Source: Apostichopus japonicus (taxonomy: Eukaryota > Echinodermata > Holothuroidea > Aspidochirotida > Stichopodidae). Taken from it: DNA of 60,000 nt. The stretch is from contig NC_092568.1 in assembly GCF_037975245.1 (NCBI RefSeq), forward strand, positions 41,531,631 through 41,591,630, written 5' to 3'. The notes under the pieces are model-generated. The model did no database searches, was not told where the DNA came from, and was given only the letters and a program-made list of their open reading frames with translations. Shown in pieces: positions 12,071-23,765 of this stretch. Position 1 is the stretch's first letter. Each line of letters starts with the position of its first letter. Both the position numbers and the translations under genes were made by a program.

Positions 12071-12725
12071 CAGCCATGAGCTTAAACAGTGTGATGTTAT
12101 CAAGCTATCAGTATAATGCACACTTGCATATCAGATTTACTTACATAAATACTTCCTAACAAACCTAATAAACTGGTCAACTTTGCTCAGGATTCAAGCA
12201 GCATGTTTACTGTCTCCCTCAGAGTATAATACCTCGTAAGACATTTAATTATACAAAAGTTAACATCCCTTGAAGTCTGGTTTTAATTCAGACAGTAAGA
12301 ACCTCTAAGAGGCTCTGGAAGACTTTTGAGTGTAATTGAGTGTAAATCAATGTTTGCATTTTAATGTACTGATAAACTCCAAACATTTTGTCTAACAGTT
12401 AAAGGTATACTGTAGATCTGTTGACATATATATATATTTATATTATGAATATGTTATATTCATGATGCTATACTTAACCACTGCTACACTAAATCATTTA
12501 TTGACCTTTGACCTCTCTACTTACACACAGATCAATTAACAACCACAGTTTATATTGATTATCACTGTTAACATGTATGGTCTAGTGCTTCCATTACAGA
12601 CTTAACACAGACGGATTAAGTTCTATTGATAATCTAACCTTGAATATATTGACTCTGTTTGCTATCACCATCAAAAGGCAAAGCATAAAATGACTGTTGA
12701 ATGAATTCTGTCTTCTCCATTCTTT

Positions 12726-13091
12726 AAAGGCATTGAAGACTCGCCCCAAACCGTGTGCGGCCATCTGAAAAAGTTAACTTTCTGTTGCTTGCAAGTGACG
12801 TTTTGTTCGTGTCCCTACAAAATGCAGACAGTAATGAAACGAGATACCTTGTTATCTTTAGCTGGACCTGAGATGTCCATCACTGTATTGTTTATACACT
12901 GTGCTGTGGGTATTGACCGCAGCTGTATGTACTGACTGTACACTAGTGTCTAATTACCGACGGTAGCAAGCCATGTGCGTGTATTTTCTGGGATCGATGG
13001 TGGTGTCTTACACTTCTGTTACACCTCATTCGAAACTAGGTCAGATTACCGGCATTAGATGTTTCTTTTTGCGCGAGTCTTCACACCCTTT
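12726..13091 (+). mobile_element. TIR repeat AAAGGCATTGAAGACTCG, copy 1
   Basis: The longest of three copies in this window (366 bp). The ends are imperfect inverted repeats: AAAGGCATTGAAGACTCGCC at the left, and cgagtcttcacaccctt read backwards at the right. The interior shares ggatcgatggtggtgtct and cacttctgttacacctcatt with the other copies. TTAA overlaps both ends here, but not at the left end of copies 2 and 3, so the target duplication is unclear. The ORF at 12753-12935 is a by-product. Confidence 0.8.
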
Positions 13092-13183
13092 AAGACATTT
13101 ATTTTATTTATTAAGTTAAATATCTATGTTTAGCAGAAGATACAGACTATAAAGTTCTGTTCTTTCATCTCAACACAATGAGA

Positions 13184-13256
13184 AATTGTGAATTGATTCA
13201 TTGTGAATTGATTCATTGTGAATTGATTCATTGTGAATTGATTCATTGTGAATTGT
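13184..13256. repeat. 15-bp tandem repeat (attgtgaattgattc)
   Basis: Nearly five perfect units. The unit length is a multiple of three, so it translates as CELIH repeats in the ORF at 13178-13384, which I do not regard as a gene. Confidence 0.93.
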
Positions 13257-13461
13257 GGCTGAACAGTTATGACATTTTATCTACCACTCAGCACTCACTA
13301 ACAAGAGGAAAGATGAATGTAGTGATGAATTTACTGGTGCAGGGATATCAACTGCTCATATTTTGTGAGCATGTTACTCAATGAGCACTGAGTTCACATT
13401 CACATCACTACTCAGCTAAATTTGGTGGATGGAAGGTTTTTGTGTGTATGTGTGTCTAACA

Positions 13462-13829
13462 CAGTGGCGTAGGAAGGTACTTTTGAGTGGGGGGGGCTGA
13501 AGACTTATGGCCGGCCTGGGGGAGGGGTCTAAGGGGAGGGGGTGTCCCTCTCCCCCTTTGGAATTTTTTGCATTTCCAGGTAGCCTCAGATGCAATTTGG
13601 TGCAATATAGCACACTTCAACACCGACTCCATTTTGTAAACTTAATTTTGTATTTACACCTGGCCTTAGATGCAATTTGGTGCTCCAAATGAGATTTTTT
13701 TTCTCATTTGGAAATGAAAAAGGGGTTTTCTGACTTGCGAAGCGGGGGGGCGGAATGATACTTCCGCCCCTCCACATTTTTCACTGGGGGGCTGGCGCCC
13801 CCCCAGCCCCCCCGGTTCCTACGCCCTTG
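13462..13829 (+). mobile_element. hAT-like MITE, copy 1 (368 bp)
   Basis: The left terminus is CAGTGGCGTAGGAAGG and the right terminus, reversed, CAAGGGCGTAGGAACCGG, an inverted repeat of about 14 bp. A perfect 8-bp target-site duplication, gtctaaca, flanks it at 13454-13461 and 13830-13837. The 8-bp duplication and CA-starting terminus are typical of hAT elements. There is no transposase. Inside, the segment agatgcaatttggtgc occurs twice (about 13588 and 13668), an internal duplication that copy 2 lacks. G/C runs sit just inside both ends. Confidence 0.92.
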
Positions 13830-13837
13830 GTCTAACA

Positions 13838-14978
13838 TATATACTGCTTCAGTGTGTAGCAGATAGCTATAGGTGCATACTGTTATTCTACTTGTGTAGA
13901 GACTATATTGACCCTCACACTAAGAAGTGTGTTAAATCAATAACTTGTTAGTAAAGAGCTCTCCTGACTAAGGACACATGTAATTCCATTGGTCTTGAGT
14001 TGAGGTTGAGCTCAAATACTGAGTAGAAACATGAACGCTAATAAGATTTATGCTAACCTATTTTCCGCTCATTATTTCATAACAATCTTTCAGTAATTCA
14101 TTCTGGCATGGAAATTGTCAATGACTGGCTTGTTCAGTTCTGTAACCTTTCAATAGGCACACTGGTGTGATATTATCTGTGTTGTTATCAGGAGCAGTGG
14201 ACAACCTTAAAGCAAACATTGGTGTACAGTATCCTGGCATGTCAATGTATAAAGCTGTGTGCTGGTGAATCAAACAAACCTAAGTGACCTCTACCCTCAT
14301 TATTATGATTGATATTATGAGGCTGGGTAACAGATCACATGATGAAAAACTGGTATTTTCCATCATTTAACACCATTCTTAATTCTCCAGAGGTTGTTTA
14401 TTTTAATCATCACAAACATTTGATCCCTTTTGAGTAGTGAACATCAACTTTAGTATCAAATAAAACTTTTGTGGGTGAATAATAAATTGTACCAGCATAA
14501 ACATCTTAACATATCACACATTTGATGTTATCAATCATCATAGATACACAAAGTCCTACAAATCTTCATATTACACACAAACTGTACACATAGCATTGCC
14601 GGTTCTACTGCATGGTCACTATACACGGTAAGCCATTGGTTTATTTTAACCTAATTAACATAATCAATTGATAAAAGCTTATTCAAATGATTCAATTTTT
14701 ATTTCATCAAATCACTGGTGAATTAGTGGTGTAGTTTATTAGAATAACATAACAATCAGGGATTACCATGGTGATGGTAAGGAAGGTAAGTGATTCGGAC
14801 TGGCAGCTGCCTTTGTTTTCAATGCAAAAAAAGAATGACTGCATGTTCAAACATAGTAATACTATATGCAGGAATGCACACAGTTGGAATATACCAGTAA
14901 CTTATATTGTGCAAGTTGGATTTATACAGAATATTGTAACTGTTCATGTTTAGTACTTCAGAGCTCACTGCTTCTACA
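13838..14978. other. Probable intron, no supported gene
   Basis: AT-rich with no paired splice sites of quality. Some gtaag-like donor words occur (14783) without an acceptor partner. Confidence 0.4.
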
Positions 14979-15224
14979 CATAGGCGTAGGAGCCTCATTT
15001 GATTTGGGGGGGCTGTAACGACTTGCCCGAAAAATATAACCAAATTTTTTTTGCGCGCTCCGCGCCTGTTCTACATGTTAATGTGCATATCATATAGGCA
15101 TCCATCAGTTATTACATCACCTGCCAATAACATAAAATTATTTCCGTGTTATTACCCTTCTATATTGGTTAGTATAATTGGGGAAGTTGTTACAATAATA
15201 ATGATAATAATAATAATATAATTG

Positions 15225-16065
15225 AAAAACACATTGCAAATTCTTCTTCTTTCAGTAGGTGCCAGTGGCGGAGCTAGGGGTATTGGTCAGAGTGGGGGGG
15301 TGGGGAGAGAATGGTCTGTAGGGGCGCTTTTGACACTATCTAAGCGGAGTGCCACCACAGGTTGGCGCGGAGCGTACAGAAATTTTTGAGTAAGATACTC
15401 CCTAGATCGCCCGAAATGACCTTTTCCAGGCCTTGCTAATTTGCAGATAAATGAAGAATAAATAGGTGTCATCGCCTGGCATTTGTCAGAAAATTGCACC
15501 AACAAAATGTGACAAATGTCAATAGGTATTTGAGAGCGCAATAAAAAAGTCAATAATCGCGAATAAGTAAAAAGTGGTAAAGAGCTGAAAAGGGCGCCAG
15601 CAGTCCATTTGAGTCCGTCAGGGGTCATCGCCCGTCTGACTGTATGGACGCTCTGCCACTGGTAGGTGCCCGAAAAATTCTCAGCATATTGCCCAAATTT
15701 TCACCCAAAAATTTGAAAAAAATGCAAATTATTATTCTTTCAGTACAGTACTGTAGGTGCCCGAAAGAAATTCTCAGCATATTGCCTGAATTTTCACCAA
15801 AATATTTGAAAAACACATTGCAAATTATTCTTCTTTCAGTAGGTGCTCGAAAAATTCTCAGCATAGGCCTATTGCCCGAATTTTCACCAAAAATTGAAAA
15901 ACACATTGCAAATTATTATTCTTTCAGTAGATGCCCGAATAATTCTCAGCATATTGCAGAATTTTTACCCAAAAAACCCAGAAAAACACATTGCATATTA
16001 TTATTCTTCCAGTAGGTGCCCGAAAAATTCTCGGCATACTGCCCGAATTTTCACCCAAAAAAATT
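15225..16065 (+). repeat. ~85-bp tandem repeats inside the TIR element
   Basis: Five to six units of the form ctttcagtaggtgcccgaaa, attctcagcatattgcccga, attttcaccaaaaa, gaaaaacacattgcaaatta. Starts lie near 15250 (interrupted), 15662, 15750, 15838, 15928 and 16012. The nested MITE sits in the first unit. Small indels keep minor ORFs open (15644-16015) but they carry no meaning. Confidence 0.88.
15263..15661 (+). mobile_element. Nested hAT-like MITE (399 bp)
   Basis: The left end CAGTGGCGGAGCTAGG and reversed right end CAGTGGCAGAGCGTCC form the inverted repeat. The perfect 8-bp duplication gtaggtgc (15255-15262 and 15662-15669) lies within the 85-bp repeat unit of the host element, so this element inserted after the host's array existed. 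There is no transposase; the minus-strand ORF at 15287-15628 is not supported as a gene. Confidence 0.92.
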
Positions 16066-16120
16066 GTTGGGGGGGCTGCAGCCCCCCCCCCCCCCCGCCT
16101 CCTACGCCTATGCTTCTACA

Positions 16121-16450
16121 GCACACTGCAGCATGGGACTTACTATAGAAGTGAACATGGGAGAGTGTGTGTGTGTAGAGCATAGCATACAACAGTATGG
16201 GACTTACTATAGAAGTGAACATGAGAGTGTGTGTGTGTGTAGAGCATAGCATACAACAGTATGGGACTGACTGCATGAACATGACAGTGTGTGTGTGTAG
16301 AGTATAGCATACAACAGTATGGGACTGACTAAGTGAACATGAGAGAGTGTGTGTGTGTAGTATAGTACAGCACACAGCAATATGGAACTTCGTATAAAAC
16401 TGGTGAACATGAGTGTGTGTATACTACACGTGTGTGTGTGTATAGTATTG
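16121..16450. repeat. ~62-bp minisatellite with embedded GT runs
   Basis: About five units each hold acagtatgggact, a tgaacatga word and a gtgtgtgtgtgtag run followed by agcatagcatac. The array begins directly at the right end of the TIR element, so the element inserted at or beside its border. Short ORFs on both strands here follow the repeat. Confidence 0.88.
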
Positions 16451-19400
16451 TACTACAGAGCAAAGCTTCACACAGCTTAAGTTAAAGTGCACTTGACCTG
16501 TTCCTATTTACCACAATGAGAGAGGAAGCATGGATTTACTCTCCTCTTATTTCCGTTACTATACAAGTAGAGGAATAGACTGGGAACTGTTTTTTTAACT
16601 ATGAACTCTCTGTATGAGCCAAACTTGACTTTTTCAAACACTTTGTAACTATAGGTTTTGAAACCTTAATATTTCAGTAACTAAATCCCTTTACTCTTTT
16701 TGCTTGTTCTTTTTATCTTTTGGACAAAATCTGGTTATTTTGTTAGAAAGTTAGTTCAATGCACTCTATGTATATGCTGCTGTGTACTGAAGATGAACAA
16801 CTAAGAAATGAAGTGATATTTGACCCGTGAAGGCACTATTTGAACTATTCAGTCATGTAATGTTCAAACTACTGTACATTAACATAGTACAGTAGGTTAG
16901 GATGACTGCAGAGACTTGCTATGTCGCTCAACACAAACCACAGCTTGGTTGTTCTTGCACATGACTGGTTGACTGCAGACAAAGAGATATTTTCAATTAC
17001 CACCATTCACTTGCTGGGCAAAGACTTAATGGATTTTGTGATTTTCTCTAATTAACTTCTGTGTTAATTTAGAATTCTAAAGAGAATGACATGAACATAT
17101 CCAGCTACCTTACAAGATGATGTCTCTGACAGACATTTAAGTACTGCATTATAGGACATTATAGTTACATACCAATAAAATTGCCAATTTTCATTCAATA
17201 TTTTGCATACAAAAATTAAAAAAAATGCTTGAAATACTGTATTTCCAACTGATAATGGAACTTCATAGAGACATATCCTCCACATGTTGCTAATTTTCCA
17301 TAAATATCATATCACCAGTCAAAAAATGGCCTTAAGCATAAAATCTGTGGACATACTTGATCGTTATACTGCTGTTAACTATCACTTGTGGAGCTGCATG
17401 CTATATACCAATCTTTCATATCAATCTAAGTGTTTGGAAATTAGAGACTCGATAATCAGAGCCACTGGACTGGTCGATACTTGAGTATTATATCTGTGTT
17501 TCTGAAGCAGCGTGTGAAGCAGTAGGAAAACTCGATGTGATGTTAAATAAACCTTTTGATTGTGAACACTTGGTATATTGTCATAAGTACACAAAATACT
17601 TCATCTTATTCAGACAGCTTATCCCCCCCCCCTACAATATATGACCTACCCCATCCCCTAAGTACTGTAGCCTCTCTCTTATTTTCTCAGACAACTCTGA
17701 CAAATGTTAACAGTTATTGTGACTGAAAGTTCAGATGATTCACTAACCGGGCTGTTGTGCACACAGTGTAGGCTATATAGTTATGTGGTGGATGTGTACA
17801 TTGGTTGGGCTTGTTTGCTCATCATGTGACTTTTAACTTGGTCCATGGAGTGTGTGGAGTACAATAAGCAAAGAAGGATGAGCCATTTCTGGAGTGCTTA
17901 CCACTTCAGGTTATTATGAGTATGGTAATTATAGCTAGACAAAGTAAATGTCACGGTGGTTAAAGCAAATATTACTTATGGCAGTATTACATTCAAAGAA
18001 GACTTCATTGATTGTCAAGTCCAGACTACTGTAGACCTTGTATTATAGAAGTCAACTTTACTCTTTTCTATATCTCACTTTGAAACTTTGAATAGCGGTC
18101 ATCTGATCTTATAGTTACAGTATTTAATTGATAAATTGTTTATTTCTAGCAAGCTTACTGTAGGTTTAGTGCACTGTCATTTGAGGCTGTGATAATTGTG
18201 CTTTAACTCTATAAACTAAAGTTTATTAAAAATACTGACTGATTTAAAATGAATAGAATGAGATTATTTAACATATTTACATGTGGGAATTGGGATAATA
18301 GTTTACTGTTTGTCCAAATTGACATTTGTTAAGGTCAAAGTATTTCATTCTGGAAAGAGCTGCCACTGGTTCAAAGGCTCAGCTGCTATTGAACAGAGAG
18401 AGAGGGTCAGTTATAGCAAGGAGTTGCTATTTCGAATTTTAAATCCTTAGGTTACAGAATGCTGCTATTGAGAATATTAAGTCCATAGGTTACAGAATGC
18501 TGCTATTGATAATTCCCTAGGTTAGGGAATGCTGTTATTTGAGAGCTCTGCATTGTTACAACAGGATGCCTGAGGCAGGTCCCACTACCTTCCTGTAGAA
18601 GGGAGACCAACAAAAGAATGTCCAGCCAGGTTTCTGCCCTAATACAGTGTTACAGGTGTTATATGTTGACTTTAGAAGGGAGCTGTTAACCTACAGTGCC
18701 TGGTGCAGCAGTATCCTGAGATTACACTGTGATGAGATTGTCACATCAGATCTAACAAGATCTTTCTCCCACTGTTACATCTTGGTCTACATGCAATGTG
18801 ACCATTGAATTAAATGTCTGTTGCCCACTGATGCCCATCTGATGTAAGAGGGTATTTTTCTGATTGGTCAGAGGTAACTCTGATTGGCTTGAAGTGCAGA
18901 GTGTCACCATGAGGGAGAGGAAGGGATGGGGGGTGTGGGTCTGATCGGAGTCCAACTTTTCTTTAATCCCCTGTAGCAATTTTCAAACAGAAATATACAT
19001 GCCAGAATGTGGAATTACCCTGTTTTAAGTTCTACTGCTTAAGTACCTCCTGCCTATTACGTCCCTGTTCAATTTCCTCAGGACTGCTATATATTAAAAT
19101 AATATATTGAGTCATTAAAGCCTCTATACTACACAAATCTAATACAAACATGAACTATGAACTGGACTTTGTCAAGTATGTACTGGACTCCTATTTCACT
19201 ATACCTTCCACTGCTATTTGGCATATTGCTGTAATCACTACGTCTACAGGTATACAATTTCTTATACAGTAGGGAATTAAGGACTGACTTTATATTTGCT
19301 AAAGACTATACAGTATGAAGGGGAAACAAGATTGGCTACATTTTCACCTCTGATCTATGGCTGATATATTACTGTAGCTAGACAACCTAGAGCTTTTTGA

Positions 19401-20246
19401 AACAATTCTGCAATGTGTTGAACATACAGTATATACTTTAAGCTTTTAGAATTAATACCTGGTTCCAGGATTGTTACTGGTAGTGATGATCTATATCTAT
19501 TGTATGTATGCATGTGTGTACTGTACAGGTATGTGTAATAACAGTGTGGGTGGGAGAGACATAAGAATAACCCACAGTACAGTACTGTAGAGGGCTGCAC
19601 ACAACAATGCAAACATGTGTACTCTATTGTAGTTTTCAGTTATAATTCACTCCATACTGTTAATTTCTTTGTTGAGCATTACATATACTGTACAGTATTC
19701 TCAGTCAGATCCTGGAGCTATCATGGCTGAAGCCTGCTGAAGAATCACACTAACATTCAGTGTCCAGAGAACCACATGGTGTGAGCGTGTGTTATACAAT
19801 TGCTTTGCTGCCTATATTCGCCTGGAACAGGCAGCTGTTCCACTGAAAGCTATTGAAAACCCATTGCTGATTGTAAGCAGTGAAATAAACAGCTGTGTGT
19901 TCTATTATTAATTAGATAATACAGTATTATTGCATGTAATCACTTTTAATCAATTTATAATCGGACGATGAATGGACTCTCAAGAGTAATTCCAATTCTG
20001 TAGAATGTACAATAAGAGGCCATTGAGGTAAAAGAATGGCACTCCAGGGGCAATTGACATTACACCGTATGGCAACTTTAATATTTCATTACAGTAATAT
20101 CGTTATATAGTAATATTTACATGATCCATAATTCAGGCTTATTTAGCTGCAGATATGGGTAGCCAAGCCTTGCCTTCCATCTCTGCAACCTACCATAAAG
20201 ACTGTAGCTGGCCACACAAGTATAGACCTCCTGACCATTGACTTAC
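16451..20246. other. Probable intron, no supported gene
   Basis: No exon fits. A 30-nt interval at 17115-17144 (minus) is bounded by splice-like sites, but its only chain-compatible phase meets a stop. A strong pyrimidine-rich acceptor on the plus strand at about 17691 leads to no open exon with a donor. Confidence 0.4.
18448..18535. repeat. ~44-bp short tandem repeat
   Basis: Two to three imperfect copies of taggttacagaatgctgcta followed by ttgagaat or ttgataat. Confidence 0.7.
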
Positions 20247-20321
20247 CTAAAGGCTGGAACTTTACGGTCAACTGTTTGACCGCTTAAGTTGGTGAGAGAC
20301 GAACTCTTCCTGGGAGTTTTG
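20247..20321 (-). CDS. EML-like gene, linker exon (75 nt)
   Basis: Acceptor cattgttctttctaatcag and donor CCTTTAG|gtaagtc both match consensus well. Entered in phase 2, as the exon at 21990-22121 requires, the 75 nt are open and encode a basic Ser/Thr-rich stretch containing KTPRKSSSLTNLSG and ending in RKVPAF; it leaves in phase 2. Composition fits the flexible basic linker between the coiled coil and HELP motif of EML proteins, which contributes to microtubule binding. The exon is too short and low-complexity to prove orthology alone. Confidence 0.68.
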
Positions 20322-21989
20322 CTGATTAGAAAGAACAATGTGATGCATGACAAGGTAACAATGTGAGTATTAATTGTAATGTGGTGCACCCTTGTTGCCA
20401 CTCAGTGAAAGTCCACCAATCTCTTCACCATGTGATTTCACAGGTTGCAAGTTTTGGCTTAAATTTTGAAAGTGATGTCGTTATTGACAGGGCAACAAGC
20501 CTGTGTTATATTTAACAGGCAGGAAGAAAGTTACGAGAAGGAAACATTTTGTAGGTTAATTACGTCAAAGAGACATGCATCATCACAGGTCAAAGAAGAT
20601 GAATGGTTAAGGATGAATCACTGGACACAAAGATGTACCACAACATGAATGAACACAAACGTAATGGACACATAATGCTATGACATAGTGGTGCACTGCA
20701 AACAAAGAGATTTATCATAAACCATCACCAACTATATACGTATAAGCATACTGTAGCTCATTAGGAAGAATTATGAGCTACACTTCAATGCATGCAAAGG
20801 ATAAGGTGGAAATCTAATCGTCTTGAATGAACATGCTAATGAGAATTGAAAGCCACAACAAAGTATATTAAGAAAGTTCCAATTGATCAACTGATGCAAA
20901 AGCCCTCACATACATATTACTTCTACCTTCCTCTCACCAGTAATCCACACATTTTGGTTCATTATTTCTCACTTTTTGCCACATTAAAACACATCTGCAA
21001 TGTTACCCATCCAACACATGTGATTAGGTTTGTCCTACCCTGATAACAAATGGTTAAATTTGATATGGTAGCCTGGGGATATTGTTTTTTATTTTATTTA
21101 TCAAGAATTGATTTCAGTTACTAGAGACAGCCAGAGACACCTATAGTACAGGTATATACAGGTATGTTCATGTTAATATGTAACTACAGAGAACAACACT
21201 GAAGTACCACATTTTTTAACATTAGAAAATTAGGTTTGATTTCTAATCCATGCTTACAGTATGCGTCTGCAACCAAAAAGCTTACGGCAGCCAACATGGT
21301 GTCAAAAACTCAATTCAATGGGGATGAAAATATTAATACAGAAAGGCCATGGAAGATGGTTTTATCTTCCCTTTCATGGATTTGAGATTTAGCTGGATCC
21401 AGTAACATGTGCACAAATCACAAAAAATGCTTAATTATCCAGAAAAGCTTCAGATTTTCTTCAATTAAATTGACTCTCATTGTTAGTTGAAGTCCATGAC
21501 ACAGCACTCAGTTATATTGAATGTTGCTTTGGTTTATAAATTGTGTCATTTTCAAGCGACTGTGTTATAGTCCCACATAACGGTAACCTCCACAATCAAA
21601 CTCAAACATCTGTGTAGATACAAACATTCAAACTTAAATTTGCCTGAAATTAACCTGCTTATTCAAATCTAGACAATTTTTGTTTTCCACAAAAGTAAGG
21701 ACTTTATATGGTTTGCCAACCTACATTACAACGATGTTATTTCAATATAAATCATATTTTTGCACATAATTCATTTCTTTCTGGATACCTTATGGTATGG
21801 TACTTTCCGACTGAGGTATATAGCCCCAAATTAATTCATCCATTTTTCCACCCCTCCAACCATCAAATAACATATATAGCAGCTTAGGGTGATCGGTTTA
21901 TGAGTCCCTTTGTTTATCAGCGCAACAAAATGATAATTAATTAAAAGTGAGTACATGAATGCACAGAGCTACACCTTTTGCAACATTAC
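20322..21989. other. Intron between linker exons
   Basis: About 1.7 kb, AT-rich, with no feature recognised. The plus-strand ORFs at 20466-20648 and 20846-21043 have no support. Confidence 0.5.
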
Positions 21990-22121
21990 CTCTTAGTCTT
22001 AGCTCCAGCACTTTTTGTTCTGGGACTGGTTTTAGGCCTGGCGCTGTTTGGCCTTGCACTGTTAGGCCTTTGGCGTGGCGATCGAGCCGAGGTTGGTCTA
22101 CTACTCATGGTGTCTAATTCA
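21990..22121 (-). CDS. EML-like gene, Arg/Ser/Pro-rich linker exon (132 nt)
   Basis: The acceptor is gatattgatattgtgcag and the donor AAGAG|gtaatg. In phase 2 the exon is open for 43 codons and encodes RPTSARSPRQRPNSARP followed by a second NSARP and KTSPRTKS, a strongly basic stretch with three SAR words. Phase 2 on both sides fits its neighbours. An internal ATG at 22108-22106 with an acceptable context (acaccATGa) could start a shorter isoform. Basic Ser/Pro linkers of this kind are known in EMLs, but the link rests on phase and position, not on sequence identity. Confidence 0.66.
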
Positions 22122-23578
22122 CTGCACAATATCAATATCACTCCAAACTAATCCAGGTAATTCCAACAAATGGCTTCAGATTATCGAAATATTATTATAT
22201 CAACAGCATGTAATAATATTGAAGTACAACTGCTCAAGCTGCCTAGTACTCCAGTCTATAATTATTGATCTGTAAATCTATCCCAAATAATCCAACACAG
22301 GTAAATGATCCTCTCTGAACTCCACCTGTTAACTTCAGTTTGAAAGTCCTTCCCTTATGGTTACAAGAGAGGTTTAGAAATGACTGCTGCAAACCAACCA
22401 CTACTAGTACTACACCATGTGCACAAGACCACCAAAACTGAATTAGGATACAACACCCCAATACACAACAGCCACTCTCCCGCCTTTTCTGCTAGCACTG
22501 ATAACTAACACTTCCTATGCCCTCACAATGCAATCACACAGAAATAGTGTACACACCTCCAACATACACCAGAAACCACTGTAGCTCCCCAATCATTGAC
22601 AGGCACAACACACACAAACAAACACAGTGTGTTAGCTATTAATTCTCTATTATAGGTTTTGTACATGCTCACTGGACCATTGTGCATTTCCACAAGATTG
22701 TCAATCTATTAATCTGCAATAGCGCCCTCTTCTACCAATACACATCAGAAACTTTTGTTAAACTTTTTGAGATGTCCAACAAAGTTTTTTTATTTTATAA
22801 CTTGGGGGACATCTCATTTTGAATGACATAATATTTGTTTGAAAACAATAAAACATTATATATTTGAGAAAAGTCTTTGTAGCAAATATTTCTCAAAAAG
22901 GGAAACAAGAGATCAAGAAAGAAGTTTCTGACTAAAAGTGAAACTTATTAAAAGTTTTAAAGTTTTAATTGATTTTAGTTTTGGTCGCTTTTTTGGGCAA
23001 GATTCACAAGGATTGTTTTCCACTGTCATTGATTAGAACTCCACATGATTGAATAAAGGTATTCAGAGATCTATATAAATAGAAACCATGTACACTAAAA
23101 TGCTATGTATTAAACTTCTTGAGATGAAACCTGAGAATTTGGTTAAACTCATGAGAACTTTATAAAATGCCAACAGTAATGAGATAAATGAAGCAAAGAC
23201 TATGGTCTACACAATTTGACAATGCTTAAATTCACCTTCAAGTTACTGTATACTATTACTTGCATATATAACTTAATCAGTCACATCAACTAACATTCAT
23301 GGGATTTAGACCTATACCTTCAATTTATTCCTGTTTTTTAAGTTTCTACTTTTTGTATTGTTTTATTGATCAAGTTAGTATCTGATCCAAGTCCTTGTTT
23401 TTGGTCATTTTCTTTTGTGGCAACAACCATTATTCTTGAATTGTACGACTATTTGGAAACTAATCTTAGAGCACTTTGACTGAAAGTGACCAACTTATCA
23501 TCCAGATCATACTAATTGGAACAGTTTTGAAGAATTGTGAGTCCAAATAAAGAGGAATATTATATAAGTTCCTCCTAC
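22122..23578. other. Intron between linker exons
   Basis: About 1.5 kb without recognisable features; strongly AT-rich between 22780 and 23340. Confidence 0.5.
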
Positions 23579-23765
23579 CCGATGGAACATATTTCATGCT
23601 CCGTGGACCCCCACTTCCTCCCTAGTTTGTCTCCTGATTGTGGTGAGTTGTTGAAGGAACTGGTCCTTCGTTTCGTCTCTGGTGTTGTAGGTGAAATCTT
23701 TTGGCGAGACCTGGTTGAGTCACTTGGCACGGGTGGTTTGGACGGCAAGGGAGTAGAAAAGAAAC
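23579..23765 (-). CDS. EML-like gene, Ser/Thr/Pro-rich linker exon (187 nt)
   Basis: Acceptor ctgacctttccctacag is strong; the donor ATCGG|gtagga is acceptable. In phase 1 the exon is open and encodes a disordered Ser/Thr/Pro/Lys-rich stretch with STPLPSKPPVPSDSTRSR, KISPTTPETKRRTSS and ending LGRKWGSTEHE. It leaves in phase 2, which the next exon requires. The two ORFs usually seen here (plus 23537-23845, minus 23622-23882) use other frames. The content is what is expected between the coiled coil and HELP motif of an EML, with many potential phosphorylation sites; orthology itself is inferred. Confidence 0.7.

Larger units (their letters stand above)
14979..16112 (+). mobile_element. hAT-like TIR element carrying an internal repeat array
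   Basis: The termini are CATAGGCGTAGGAGCC (left) and, reversed, CATAGGCGTAGGAGGC (right). The flanking 8 bp are identical: cttctaca at 14971-14978 and 16113-16120. The element is 1134 bp with its passenger and about 727 bp without the nested element and its extra target copy. The interior contains an ATA-rich stretch near 15197-15222 and an array of about 85-bp units; no transposase is encoded. The terminus resembles that of the MITE at 13462, so the two may use related transposases. Confidence 0.9.

Noticed and set aside
12753-12935. 60-codon ORF, and the similar one at 55278-55499
   Set aside because: Both are inside copies of the AAAGGCATTGAAGACTCG repeat; the frame is not kept between copies.
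15625-16410. Cluster of ORFs on both strands
   Set aside because: They arise from the 85-bp array, the C run and the GT-rich minisatellite.
17115-17144. 30-nt minus-strand interval between splice-like sites
   Set aside because: The phase needed to join the EML-like exons meets a stop codon, and the acceptor is weak.
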